Shown piece by piece: positions 35,135 through 46,904 of a DNA stretch of 64,000 nucleotides. The notes under the pieces are model-generated. The model did not search any database and was not told the origin of the DNA. It saw nothing but the letters and a program-made list of their open reading frames with translations. The translations under genes were made by a program, and so were the position numbers. The DNA is from Malaya genurostris. Taxonomy: Eukaryota > Arthropoda > Insecta > Diptera > Culicidae. Each line of letters starts with the position of its first letter. Within the stretch, counting starts at the first letter, position 1. The stretch covers positions 165,004,047-165,068,046 of the forward strand of contig NC_080571.1 in assembly GCF_030247185.1 (NCBI RefSeq), given 5' to 3'.

Positions 35135-35320
35135 GCTAACTACCATTCGAATCAGTTCGACGAGATCGCACTTTTCGATGGCTGAATTGATTTAAAAACA
35201 AATATGGCTGAATTGATTTTAACAAACTGAGGCTCATTGAAAACCATCTGTCAAATGTCTGTGACTTCTGGTTCCGAAGATATGATGACATAAGTGACGT
35301 AACCGACAAAATGCGAAAAC
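35135..35320. repeat. Fragment of the MITE/TCCGGAA repeat family
   Basis: TACCATTCGAATCAGTTCGACGAGATC matches the MITE interior near 23570, and GACTTCTGGTTCCGAAGATATGATG is the complement of the TCCGGAACCAGAAGTC core near the start of the window. GGCTGAATTGATTT is duplicated (35179 and 35206). Confidence 0.6.
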
Positions 35321-35673
35321 TCTTGTTTCTTTTCAATTTGGTGAAACCGCACAACAATCGACCGAATGGCGCTTCGAAGGCGAGCCGTTGTTCTAAATTT
35401 TCATCCATTATAAAAATCGCCACACGAAAATTTTTCAACTTCTTTGTATAGACGTTAAACAAAAACTAATCGTACGATATGCGTCAATGTTTGACAGAAT
35501 GTGTATAAAAGTGTTGCCGACGTTGAGAGAATAAAAGTTTACCGATTGGAAAAGCGCGGGAATTTTAAAATGAAAATTCCGGTTCTTTTTTGATCATAAG
35601 GTATACGTATTTTATAATTTTCCACAGAGGATGTCAAATTCCTCGCAGAAATTGTTATTTGAGTTTTTTTGTT

Positions 35674-36105
35674 TTAGGTTATTAAATTTGAAATGATTAG
35701 TTCTGGAGTGTTGTTGCCTTTACATCTCTCCTCGATTATTTGTATTAAATTATCAAATGTACCAGATGTTTCAGGGATACCTTGTCTGGCTTTTCCGGAC
35801 AGTCTGGTTTTCGAGAATTTAATGGCCATCGCGGCGTGCTCTGGTAGTGTTAACTCATTCAGCAGTTTTGCTGAGTCAAGAAATGATTCTAGGTTCTCTG
35901 GTGAGACATTATATGGTTGGACTAGGGCAGTTGCCTGCCGTACGTCAAAAGGTTGTTGTGTTTGTGGCATTTTTGTCTTTTCAATAGATTCGAATTGTGT
36001 AAGTTTTAAATTTATTATCCTGTAAATTTCATCCGTCCACAGTCTAGTGTTTTTCACTAGTAAATGGAAGGTTTTATCGTCTATGGTGTTTTGTTCCTCT
36101 GTCAA
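35674..36105 (-). pseudogene. gypsy-type gag, N-terminal fragment
   Basis: 143 codons include FDVRQATALVQPYN, AMAIKFSKTRLSGKARQG and a run of acidic/hydrophobic helices. It aligns by eye with the gag of the element at 43843-46156 (FDIRQATALVQMYD, GIKFIKTRLSGEARLG), so the two belong to related gypsy/17.6-type lineages. The frame ends at 35674 with no protease following, so it is truncated at its 3' side. Gag here lacks zinc knuckles in the part preserved. Confidence 0.75.
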
Positions 36106-37400
36106 GTAGTTTTAGTACAGTACTTGTATTTTTCGTCTAAAGTTTTTCTTGATATTTTAGTATTGATTGATTTCTTTACGTATGTATATTTTTTTTCTAT
36201 TTCCGTATAATTTTGCATTTCATTGTCTTCAAGTTCATTACTACAGACAAGTAGAACTGTTAAAACGTATACGTATTTTTCCTGCAGCACTTGTAGTAGC
36301 TAATGTGTTCGTTCTGGTTCATGATCACACAGTAATACCCACAGACGTGTTCTTTTTGATTTTCTAATTTACGGGTTTCTTTGACCCTCTCATTTAAGTG
36401 CTGAGGCCAGTGTGTTTTAGGGTGATTCAGAGGGCTATTTTCACGCTTCAAATCTGATTTTCTCAGCAACGGTGAAGAATACAAAAAATCCCAACTGACA
36501 ATCTCTTAGAAAATTAGTTAAGATTATTCTGTGAAAATTTCAGAATGATTCATTGACTTTAGCGATCGGGAAAGTCTTTTTTCTGAAGGAAGAATTGCTT
36601 AACGCCGTCTTTCAACTTGTTCATTGAATATCTCGCCCTCAAAAGCATGGATCAGAAATCTAGACATCTGACAATGTCTAGATAATTTAGTTCAGATACG
36701 ATTAGTGCATGAAAACATATATGTTGTCGCGATAAAAATTAAGTGAATGTTATTTTTGTAAAGGTAAGTCCATTTCTATGGTGGCACCATTTTTTACTGC
36801 TCTTGTATCCTGGTAACGTAACGAAAGATCGGCTCAGTAAGGCTGCTAAACAAGCGGTAGCTTTATTGGATTTCATGTGATGTAGTCAAACTTGGAACCG
36901 AAAATATCAGAACTTTCTTGGCCACTCGGCAACATCGAGAGTTATTTTGCCGAGCTAGCCACGTGGTTATACGCGACCTACTGGCCTCAGGCCTTAATTC
37001 TTTTAATTTTTGTTGGTCTGATAGTGGCCATTTTTCGTTAAGAAACTGTTGCATTTTTTTGCTTTTAGTTTAACTTCAAAATTCATGTGCTGCTATTTCT
37101 TAAGCATTGACTACTTGTAATTGGCGCATGTTTTGGTAGCAATTTTTTCCGTATATGCTTTGTGTTTTTTAATTCAGCCTTTCATTGCAGTGTAACCTAT
37201 TGCTAAACCAGCTAATATGCATAAGGCCAGTGTCTCTGTATTTCTAGGTAATTCTGTAATGTTATTATTGAGAACCTCGAGAACCATCCCATTTTGGAAC
37301 TAGGCTGTTACCTTTTTTTCTAGCTGGCTTTGGAACTGAGATTGATCAGGTTTTCACTCAACACTGTGTAGGACTACCAACGGGAGGTACGTTTATATCA
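36106..37400 (-). other. 5' region of the gypsy gag fragment with a possible small membrane ORF
   Basis: On the minus strand, upstream of gag, a short frame near 37250-37140 reads LALCILAGLAIGYTAMKG followed by a stop and a basic stretch. It resembles in layout the 59-codon membrane ORF at 46278-46457 in the related element. Small ORFs at 36102-36290 and 36863-37054 have no recognisable motifs. Low confidence for function. Confidence 0.35.
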
Positions 37401-39100
37401 TCGTACTGTATGTACCGTTCCACTAATTTTTGTTCTTGTCGAAGCTCACGTGATTTTCTTTGTTTTGATTTCTCATATATGGTTTCGTACACTTCACTTT
37501 TCTGTGCTTAAAATACCTGTTTTTTACACTTCTTTTGAATAACTCTTCAACGTAACAACCAGATGCCGTTTACATCAAGTTCGGCTATTTCAATGTTTTT
37601 CCATTTCTTTGTATTAGTACTTTTGAATGAATTACGCGATGATCAAACCTCATTCTGGTACGGTTTGTAGTTTTCCATCATTTCACTTTCTGTTTTCCGC
37701 TGTACCACCCGAATTTGTTTTTGGACATTTTTCATCACTTTCGACTTCATCTGGTCGAAACTTCACTTATTCTTGGATTTTCGGATTTCTTTCAATTGTA
37801 ACAAATTACAGTTAACTGACGACGCCATCTGAATAACCATCTGAATCACGATGGTGAGTGTGTGGGTGTACTTGACCTGAATCAGTGAGTTCCTGCATTA
37901 CGCTACATGTTTTGCTATGCTTAGGGCAGCGTTTCTTGGTTGATACCCGAAACCGTTGTATCTGCTTTATATCCGTATTTATTTTGTGTGTCAAGAAGAT
38001 TGTTTACAAGTGGTAAGTGATACGTGCTTACAAGGGTACTTGTGAAAGTGTCAGCGTTTTGAGTTGTCTGTTTAATTTCGATGAGCGGGTATGGTTTTGC
38101 ATGATTATAAATGTTTCGATAAGGGTGGTGTTACCAAATACAAATTATAATACGGAGTACTTCGACAAATTTTCAAGGACACATTTTGCATCGTGCGGTA
38201 CACTGTCATGATACACTGTCAGAGTGACAATGTACTTTAACGAGTTTTCTATAAAACTAGCAACACTGAAGGGTAAGAACAAGTTCACCATAGTTACTGT
38301 TTATTGTAGTGAAAAATAAACTTGAACTATGTTGTTGTGTATGAGATATGGTTATTCCATATCGGATTTTGTTTTTTGTCCTCCTTGGTTTTTCAGAAAT
38401 TTGCTCCTTGGCTTTTCGGAAATTGCTCAGTTTTCTATGTTAGAATGTCTCGGCACTGTTCACCGAATCGTTATGGTAGCCATCCGTTCTTCACATTGCA
38501 AATCACTCCCGTCAGAGGAGTAGGAATTTTTCCAACATTTGCTAATTGCGGGGAACCTTTACGTCATAATACTAATAGAAAATAATTCAATTAATAAGTT
38601 TATCCATCATGAAAGAAAAACTGTTGTGTCTGCCACCGTTCGGGCTATAATCAATTTGTCTGGGTCACGCATATATGAGTGACTATTGGGAAAACGCATA
38701 CACAGCTTGCATTTGTTTCTCTTTTAACTTTTATTTTATCGTGTAGAGCGCTAATCGCTGTTTCCGTGGTACGTATACGAATCGTACCCATGTTCCACAC
38801 CAAGGCCCGTCTATGAAATAAAGTCCCATCACTGCCAAAAAATATCGCAATTCTTCATTCATCGATTAGCTGGAGTGTATCTTTGAATTTGTTGCAATAC
38901 AACAACGGAAAACATAAACAAACAAACTCGTTTTGCGCCGTAGCAACTAGCATAAAGCGTTGCCAGAAACGATCTCCTTCCACATTTTCAAACTATCGCA
39001 ACGAAAGGGAGTAATTTGCTAGGCTTACTTGTTCAGGCTGTGAACCAAACATTGGCGGTTCGTTTGTATGGGACTTAGGGGTATTATTATTTGTATTTGG
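37401..39100. other. Unassigned region, possible LTR-like tail near 38240-38320
   Basis: 1.7 kb has no recognisable coding sequence. At 38248-38318 the plus strand has TTTTCTATAAAACTAGC and later GAAAAATAAACTTG, a TATA box and polyadenylation-like pair such as an LTR would have, but I find no second copy. The rest shows nothing I can name. Confidence 0.35.
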
Positions 39101-39599
39101 TGTTACTGCCAGCACTGCTCTACCGGATGTAAATGATGCGTCGAACGTTTACGTTTGACAAGTTTGACGTGCACAGGCGGAACGATTCATTTTGCTTTAA
39201 TGATCATACCGAGAGTGTGCGGAACACGAGGTTTGTGACGATGTTAAGTCATACATTTCAATAGTTCTACCTAAATATAAATTCCAGTGCAGTAAATTCA
39301 TTATATATCTAGCTTAACCTATTATCACAGTTTGTTACAGTAAGTAAACTTATCACAGTAATTACTATAGAATATCTAAATTAACCTAAAATTGTATCAC
39401 AGTTTGGAATTTGGAGAATCGAGGCAGTATTTCTTGTTCAGTTAAAATTGGTTAAAACCCGATAATTGTGAGTAAAATAATTGAAATATAAGAACAAATT
39501 TACTAATAAAATGAATTCTAGCTTAAAGCTATCTCGCATCAACGAGTCTGCGAATTGCTGAAAAGAGTCGGTGAAGAATTCCCCTTTGTTCTCTGAACA
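39101..39599 (+). repeat. 5' LTR of the BEL element
   Basis: 499 bp, TG..CA termini, same length as 54045-54543. Just inside it the terminal sequence TTGTTCTCTGAACAAAACATA plus TTCACA is duplicated (39585-39656), so the LTR-end motif occurs twice in tandem. Confidence 0.92.
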
Positions 39600-39659
39600 A
39601 AACATATTCACACATAATTCACATTTTGTTCTCTGAACAAAACATAGTTCACATATCTC

Positions 39660-40548
39660 GGAGAAGAATCAAACAACCGGTTGTATCTGCTGTGACCGCT
39701 CGGAGAATTTTGACGATTGTGTGCAGTGTGACCAATGCGACGGATGATGGCACATGAAATCAGACCAGCTCTGGAAAGGTTTAAAAGAGCAGTTCCACCT
39801 GAACGACAAAATGCGATCATCGGAAATGAACATCGCGTATTCAGTTCCTGCCTGCCAGTATTTAATTCGACCATGCAATCATTTGATTGTAAGGTGCCAT
39901 ATTTTGGCGTGAAGGAACAGCAGCAGTATACCGGCGAGACTCCTCGATCGGCACCGATTCAAGGGAAGGAAATCGAAACAAATCCATCGAATTGTAAAGT
40001 GAAAACACTTAACGGATCGGTACCATTGTATGTCGTGAGGGAACAGCAGCAGTTTGTCGGCGCGTTTCCTGGAGCGGCACCGACTCAAGGGGAAGTAATT
40101 ACTGCAAAAGGTAACATTGTCTTACAAGAACTCCCCGTAACACATCAAGGTAAGCCACATTCTGATTTAAAAAATAATCCATCCATACGATCGAAAGTTG
40201 ATAACTCACTCCAACAAATAACGAAACAGTTTGGAACTATGGCATCAATTGCCACAAATCCAATGAATTCAAATATGCAAAATATAAACTCAAACAGTAT
40301 GTCGCAGTTTGGTACTAATATTAGCCTTCTGCCACCGGCGAATCCGTATCTGCTTTCCGGATTAGTACCCCCGCCTGCGGGAGCGCCGAATGTTGGCCCT
40401 TCTCCACAAGTAAACCCGGTCTTAAATAACGACACAGTTCCCCCACCGTCGGGACAGTCGATTGTTGAACAGTTCACCCCTTCCCCCTCGCAGCTTTCCG
40501 CGCGTCAAGTTATGTCTCGCGATTTACCCTCATTTTCGGGTGACCCAG
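39660..40548 (+). pseudogene. BEL gag N-terminal part with PHD-like zinc finger
   Basis: In the first frame, from about 39680, a Cys/His cluster reads CICCDRSEN, CVQCDQCDG, a TGA, then WHMKSDQLWK. The TGA stands where a second Trp would be. A PHD-like finger at the start of Gag is known from insect BEL elements. After a frameshift near 39870, the frame continues with two similar blocks (VKEQQQYTGETPRSAPIQG and VREQQQFVGAFPGAAPTQG), a Pro/Asn-rich region and SRDLPSFSGDPV, the start of the conserved BEL Gag domain. The sequence is cut there by the gypsy-type LTR at 40549. The remainder of Gag and the N-terminus of the protease are absent from the window. Confidence 0.78.
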
Positions 40549-41154
40549 TGTTCTATATTATCCCACAAGTGTTCTATGTCATCAGCAACATTAAAAACGC
40601 ACCATCAGTGTTGGTTGTTCAGATCAGAATGATTTTATTCAAAAGCTTTAAACTCAAGCTAACCTGCTCTATGATGTACATAAGGTGGGAGGAGCCAGTT
40701 ACAATACAATAATTAAATAAATTGTTAGTGGGAGAGAGGAAAAAGAGAGAGAATATCGATTGGTGCATCAATGCAGCAAGAAGCGATTGAACCTATAGCG
40801 CATTACGCAAGGGAAAGAAATGTCGCATCGGCGGATAGTGTGAGAAGCTTGCTTAGCTCGCCGTGTGCAGCATATGTTGCAACACGGACGGCTAGCATGG
40901 GAACTTAATGTGAACCAAATGGTTGGCTCTTGGGAAATGTAATGATCGTCAAGTGTTTTTACGACCTGTTACTAATTTGGATGCATGGTACTTGAAAGAT
41001 AAAGAATGTAAGGATTGGTGTTTGGGATTTTAGTGCATGTTCGGTTTTGGTTTATGATCTGTGATCAGAGAAGGATTGGTTAGAGATCGTGTGAATGCTG
41101 GAATGTGGGAAAGTGTTTCATTTGGGTTAGTCGGATCAATATTATCATGCTACA
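40549..41154 (-). repeat. Probable 3' LTR of the inner gypsy-type element
   Basis: The segment starts TGTTCTATATTATCCC exactly where BEL gag is interrupted, and ends ATCATGCTACA next to a polypurine tract, giving TG..CA ends. It contains no coding sequence. Without a partner LTR the ends are inferred. Confidence 0.55.
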
Positions 41155-41172
41155 TCACCCTCCTTTTGATTG
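41155..41172 (-). promoter_or_regulatory. Polypurine tract of the inner gypsy-type element
   Basis: The minus strand reads CAATCAAAAGGAGGGTGA, purine-rich, immediately upstream of the TGTAGCATG terminus of the probable LTR. Confidence 0.6.
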
Positions 41173-41346
41173 AATGATGTAACGTAGTGTAAGCATTCAA
41201 TTGTAATCGAACTGGCTCCCTAACATTATTAATGAATAGTGAACATTGAAGTGTGTTGTGTTTCTGCTGTATATAATCTACTGTATGTGTGGTTTAATTG
41301 GGGTTTGAATGTGTGTCCTTAAAATGTATATAAAAATTTGGATTTT

Positions 41347-43842
41347 TTAACCTTTTACCAGTCTGTTTTTGTGTACTATCATTCGTTGCTTTGTTATGTT
41401 GTTTTCGATTTCGCAATTTACATCTAGTATTTTAATTATGGTGTACGGTCCGATATAAATTGAATCGAGCTTCTTTATGTTTTCGTTTTGTAAATACACT
41501 ATTTCGCCTATTTGTAATTCCAGTGGGTTTATATGGATGTTTGAGTTTTTGCACTTGGGGTTTTTGCTTTCGTTTAATCTTTGTTTTGCTATTAAGTTAG
41601 ATTTTTCCAATTTGTATTTGAGTTCGTTGTTGTAAAGATCAAAATTGTACACGGGGTTGGTGTTCATTGACGAAGGATCGCAGAAACTCGTTTAGGCATC
41701 TGTGATTTCTCTCCAATGACCCAATAGTCTGCGGATGATAGGCAGTTGCAAAATTTTGTTTAATTTGTAAATATTTGCATACTTTCTCAAGTACTTCATT
41801 TTTGTACTCGGTTCCTTGATCGGATTTTAATTCCAAAAATTTTCCGTATATTAGTATGAATTTTTCTACTAAATTTTTAGCTATTGTGTTTGCTTCTTTG
41901 TTTTGGATGGGTATTATTGCAATGTATTTTGTTAGTTCACATTGTATGGTTATTGCGTAGCGGTTGTTATTGTTGGATTTGGGTAATGGACCTATTGTAT
42001 CTATTGATATTATTTCGAATGGGTTTGACGGTGTGTTAGTTAATATTTGTTTTTCTTTAGTGTGTTTAAGAATTTTATTCCTTTTACACGACTCACAGGC
42101 CTTTGTGAATCGTGAAATAGTTCCTTTCATATCTTTAAAATTGTAATATTCTCTTATTTTGAGGTACAGGCGATGATGTCCTACGTGTCCTCCCGTAGGG
42201 GTTTCATGATAATTTTTTAAAAGATTCTGTATCTTGCCAGGTTCACTGATGAACTTGGGTGGATGATACATTATTATTTGTATGTTTTTATTCGTTTGTT
42301 GTACTAGTGTTTTGAATATATTCATGGGTACCCTTTTAAATATTGCTTCCTCTGTCGACATTGCGACTTTATTTATTTTCATTTTTGTCATTTCTTGTTC
42401 TAATGTTGAAAGTATGAGTTCTAGAGCTCTTCTTTCATTAACATATGTTGCTATTTGCTTTATTAATTTTTTCATTTGCGCGTCTTTGTATATGCCAATT
42501 ACTAGGTATGTATTTTCTACAGTAATTCTTAACTTGGGTAAGGTTCTCGTTTCAGTCGGGTTTTCGGTCGTATAGATAACAAGGTGATCAGTCTTTTTAT
42601 CTTTTGTCGTTGGTAGGTTGTCTTTCACAGTTGTCGGTTTATTGTTAAAATTGTGGTTGTTAATATTGTTGTTATTATTAATATTATTATTTACTTTTGT
42701 CATGGCTCTTGTGTTGACTCTAAATATGTTGAGGGCTTTTAATTCATCAGAGGTTGTTACAATTCTGGATAAGGCATCTGCTGTAGTGTTGCTTTTTCCA
42801 TTAATATTTTCTATGTTGAAATGAAATTCTTCTAAATCTAATCTCATTCTTGTTAGCTTAGAAGTAGGGTTTTTCATGTTAAATAGATATACTAGAGGTC
42901 GGTGGTCTGTCTTGATCGTAAATTTTCTTCCATATAGGTAAGGTTTAAGATAATTTATTCCCCAGTGTATTCCTGTCAGTTCCTTTAGTATCGTTGATTT
43001 ATTCTTTTCGCCTGGGGTAAAACTTTTGCTCGCAAAAGCTATAGGTAAGTCGTTTCCGTTTCTGATTTGAGAAAGTACAGCTCCGCAACCTACGTCTGAA
43101 GCGTCGGTTGTGAGTATAAAGGGTAGTGTGAAGTCTGGGTATTGAAGTAATTTATGTGACATTAGGTACAGTTTTAATGTGTTAAAGGCGTTTTAGCATT
43201 CATTAGTCCAAACGAATTGTTTGTTTTTCTTAAGGAGTTGGTTGAGAGGGTGTGCTATCGTTGCGAAATTTGGTACAAATTTACGGTAATAATTTCAGAA
43301 AGCTACGAATCGTCTAGTGTCGTCGCTGTTTTTCGGTATCGGATAGTTGCTGATGGCGTCGTATTTTGTACTATCTGGTAATATTCCTCTATCTGTAATT
43401 TTATGTCCTAGATATGTCACTTCGGTATTAAAAAATTTACATTTGTTTGGGTTTAATTTTAGGTTGTATTTTCTAATTCTTTCAAAAACTTTTGTTAAAT
43501 TTTGTAAATGGTGTTGGATGGAACATCCCATCACTATTATATCGTCAATGTAAACGAATGCGTGTTCTGGTGTAAGTCCAGCCATGGCAATCGTCATCAT
43601 TCTTTGGAAACTGTTTGGGCTAATATTTAGTCCGAAAGGTAAACGTGTGAATTGGTAGTGTCCACTTTGTGTTGAAAAGGCTGTAAATTTTCTTGAGTTA
43701 TTTTCCAAAGGTATTTGGTGAAATCCTGACATTAAATCTAGTGTTGAAAAGTATTTTGCTCTACCAAGTTAATCCAAAATTGTATCAATTCTTGGTATAA
43801 GAAATTTGTCTGCTAGTATTTTTTTGTTTAGTTGTCTAAAAT
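41347..43842 (-). pseudogene. pol of the inner gypsy-type element: RT, RNase H, integrase
   Basis: RT blocks are LDLMSGFHQIPL, FTRLPFGLNISP and FVYIDDIIVMG in 43732-43295. The frame then continues past two in-frame stops (43294 and near 43190) into RNase H with TTDASDVGCGAVLS and KTDHRPLVYLF (43162 onward). The integrase follows, with GGHVGHHRLYLKI and CESCKRNK zinc ligands, ISIDTIGPLPK, LKSDQGTEYKNE and HPQTIGSLERNHR. A deletion near 41650 removes several dozen codons and shifts the frame before the C-terminal GPYTIIKIL domain (41667-41347). A TAA near 43771 interrupts the RT start. The gene is clearly dead; the motifs match the gypsy/17.6 lineage. Confidence 0.85.
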
Positions 43843-46156
43843 CTACCACAAGTCTCCATTTTCTTTTTGCGTCGTTTGATTTTTTGGTACTAGGAGGATG
43901 GGGCTATTGTAAGGTGATATGGAAGGTTCTATTATTTTGTCGTTCAACATTTTATTGACTTGTGTTTCTATTTCGTCGTTTTGTGAATGAATCGTTTTGT
44001 AGTTAGGAATATAGACTGGAACGTTATCGTTAAGGTTGATATTTTGGTTATAGAAGTTATTGGTCGTCAAGGGTTCATCTGGGTTAGAGAATATATCTGT
44101 ATATTTCAATATTAGATTCTTTAATTCCTTTTGTGCGTACGTAGGTACGTTGTTCATGTCTATTTCGTTCAATAGTTTATGGTTTCTTGTATCGTTCAGG
44201 GGTTTATTGTTAAATTTCATTATATTGTAATTCGCTAAAGGTTCCATTTCAGGTGTGAATTCTAAATTGGATATATTTACAGGTGATTTCCTTGTGTTCA
44301 TGATTTTTATATAAGGGTTTTGTGGGGATATGATAGCGTTTCCACGGAAAACTCCTGGTTCAATTTCTTGTGAAAAGATTACCATATCTTCTGTTACAGT
44401 TTGATTACTTAATTTTCTAATCACTTCGCTTCGTTGTGGAATAATATAGTTTTCATTAACTTTATCTTCTGTAGGTACAGATACATTTATATTATTTACA
44501 CTAAGATTTAATAACCAGTACTCATAATCGATTTGGCATTTGTGGGAGATGAAAACGTCTCTGCCCAATATGCCGTCTGTTTGAATAGGAAAATCTGGTC
44601 CAACTAAATGAAAAAGATGTCTAGTGGTTACATTATTTCCGAACATTAGTTCTGTTTCGGTTATTGCTGTAGTTTCTATTTCCCCTTCTGTTATTCCACT
44701 CAATTTTGTTTTTACATTTCTATTCACAATTTGGTTAGGAATTATTCTATTTGCTTTCAAATTTAAAATATCTGCTCCGGAATCTATCAATAAAGTACAA
44801 ATTGAGTTAGTCATTCGTACTCCGATCTTAATGAAGTTAGAAGCGCTTAGATTTAAAGTCAACACATTTGCCCAAAAAAAATGATTTTGCATCGGTTGGT
44901 TCTGCTGTTGCAGTTGTTGCTGCTCGGTCGCACCATTGACCGGCACAGCTGTTTGCATTTGCATTGGTTGTATATACGGTAATGGCTCAGAGCCTGCTAC
45001 AAATACATTCTGCCGATTGTGTTGAAATCGGTTTGACCCATATCGAGTTTGTTGAGGTTGGTAATGTCCACGGCCTCGGTTATTATTGTTATGGTATGAG
45101 TAATTTGAGATGTTTGAGCGCTCGGATCTGTTGGCATGGAATTGGTTATTGTTGTTGTAAATACGGTGTGGCTCGTTATAGCGTTGATTTGCGCTATAAT
45201 TGCTTTGGGTGTAGAAATTCCTTCCGTTTCCTCTAGAGAAACGGTTATGAGTGTTGAAATTATTATGATTTTGTCTAGCTCGCGTAGTTAAGACTTGCGC
45301 GTTGGTTGTATTTTCGGTCAGATTTTCTTCAGCTTTTTGGATCGCTTCCTTTATTGAATGGAAGTTTCCTGCTTTTAATATTGTTTTTGTTTCAGGTTGG
45401 TTTATTCCTGATACAAGGGTATTTAGTCCCGCTTTGGTGGCCATTGTTTTTGCAACCTCAGGGGGTATTCTTTGTTTAATGTAGACATGTTCGAGTGAAG
45501 TAGTTAGATTTTCTACTTCCTCGCAAAATTTTGTTATCGGTCCACTCTGTCGGGTGGCTTTTAATTTTGCAATGATGTTTTCGGGTGTTGAAATGTCCAT
45601 ACACCTCGATTTGATGTTTTCTATTAACTCATTAATATTACTTATATTATCAGGTAGGCCCAATCTTGCTTCACCTGATAGACGTGTTTTTATAAATTTG
45701 ATTCCCATTGACAATTGTTCCGCTGTAGTAATTTCTAATAATAAATTTACGGTGTCTACGAAGGCATCCAATCCTAACAACGCGTCGTCGTACATTTGTA
45801 CTAACGCCGTTGCCTGGCGGATGTCAAAGACTGCTGGTGTTGTGTTTGTCATTTTGGAGTCCGTACCTCTCTTCTCATCGACTAATTGTTCTTGTATCTT
45901 CGAAGTTACTGTAGAACGGATGTCTGTAATTGCATTCCTTGCTGCTTTAACGAGAAATGTTAGTTCTGAGTGTGATAATGAGTCTTCGTTTTCTAAAAGA
46001 TTGCTTTCTATGTGAGCATATAGCTCGTAGGCATAGTTTAATTTTGTCGTTAGTGTTTCTGTTTTAAATTTTTTTGTTAATCGATTTTTTAAGGTTGTTA
46101 TCTATAGTTACTAGTGTTTTTATTTCTTCGTGTAATTGCTCTATTGTCATAGGCAT
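43843..46156 (-). pseudogene. gag and protease of the inner gypsy-type element
   Basis: A Met at 46156 opens a short frame (MPMTIEQLHEEIK). It shifts by one base in a run of seven A near 46080, after which the frame is open to 43843. Gag helices (FDIRQATALVQMYD, IKFIKTRLSGEARLG, LKATRQSGPITKF) lead to an Asn/Arg/Gln-rich, RG-containing nucleic-acid-binding region without zinc knuckles, as in gypsy/17.6-type Gag. The retropepsin follows with LLIDSGADIL and DGILGRDVF, then the connector to RT (ISPYNSPILLVPK). The frame is lost just before RT. No priming or frameshift signal is evident. Confidence 0.82.
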
Positions 46157-46277
46157 TTAGCTAGCTAGTGAAATTATAAAACTATAATATTAATGTATAT
46201 ATTTTTATTTATTTTTTTTTTTTTTGTTTTTAAGCGATTGATTTTAGGCTTTGTGCTGTTTTAAATCCTTTCTTGGT

Positions 46278-46457
46278 TCAGTGTTTTTTCATTATTTTAT
46301 GTATTTTTAATAGAAGTAAGATCGTCGAAATTGCGATAATAATCCACAATTTGATCTCGTGGTCTTGGTGACTTGTCGTAGACTGTTCAATATGCTCGTT
46401 AATTTGGATATTGGTGTCACCAAACTGGTTTGTTTCTTTTGATTGCCCTTTCTCCAT
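46278..46457 (-). CDS. Small ORF with one predicted membrane segment, upstream of gag
   Basis: 59 codons: a polar N-terminus (MEKGQSKETNQFGD, then Gln/His/Thr-rich residues to about 35) is followed by a hydrophobic segment KLWIIIAISTILLLLKI (residues 36-52) and a short basic end before TGA. It lies 121 bp upstream of the gag start on the same strand. I do not recognise its function. A comparable hydrophobic mini-ORF may sit upstream of the gag fragment at 35674-36105, suggesting a feature of this lineage rather than chance. Confidence 0.45.
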   Translation of the reverse strand: MEKGQSKETNQFGDTNIQINEHIEQSTTSHQDHEIKLWIIIAISTILLLLKIHKIMKKH

Positions 46458-46904
46458 GGTGTTTGATTTTTACAGCAACGAACTGGACGCGCTAGCCGCG
46501 TCTTCGACTGTTAAGAACTTCGTGCAGGAAATCGTCAATTAATTCCCACAACTCTATATTATCCCAGAAGGGGTCTTCCATTTATATTATAAAATTGAAT
46601 AAAAGAACTTTTACTATTTATTACTGTTACTATTTATTTTCATTGATATATTTTTTCTTCCTCTTCTTCTACATAATTTACCCAGGTTAATGGATCATCT
46701 CCTGGTAATTCTTTAATTCTTTTAACTATTTCGTTCCACTTAGGGCACGAATTTTTCTCAAGGGGGGCAAAAGCTCCTGTTCCCTTCCCTTGTTTTATTT
46801 CGTCTTAAAATTCTAGGAACTCTTTTAATTCCTGTTTGTACATAACTATTTTCTTTTCTAGCTATTTATCTCTAGGGGTCTTATTGATTATTTACCTGAA
46901 GTAT
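46458..46904 (-). other. 5' sequence of the inner gypsy-type element with decayed short frames
   Basis: The minus strand contains peptide-like pieces, MEDPFWDNIELWELIDDF (from 46579) and SCPKWNEIVKRIKEL (near 46750), with stops between them. They read like protein-coding sequence but I cannot name the product. The 5' LTR and primer binding site expected further right are missing. Confidence 0.4.

Larger units (their letters stand above)
40549..46904 (-). mobile_element. gypsy/17.6-type LTR element inside BEL, missing its 5' LTR
   Basis: The coding strand is minus. Order: 3' LTR (40549-41154), polypurine tract, pol (41347-43842), gag-protease (43843-46156), a small membrane ORF (46278-46457) and upstream sequence. 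No second LTR is found before BEL sequence resumes near 46905. BEL has also lost its Gag C-terminus there, so a deletion spanning the right junction explains both losses. No env gene is present between pol and the 3' LTR. Confidence 0.75.

Noticed and set aside
46070..46095. Programmed frameshift at seven A in the inner gypsy gag
   Set aside because: The change needed is +1 at the very start of gag, not the usual gag-pol position, and the element is decayed elsewhere. A homopolymer indel is simpler.
40553..46560. CTATATTATCCCA shared by 40553 and 46549 as possible LTR pair of the inner gypsy element
   Set aside because: The match is only 13 bp, and the second occurrence is inside a coding-like stretch. 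Flanking sequence does not align.
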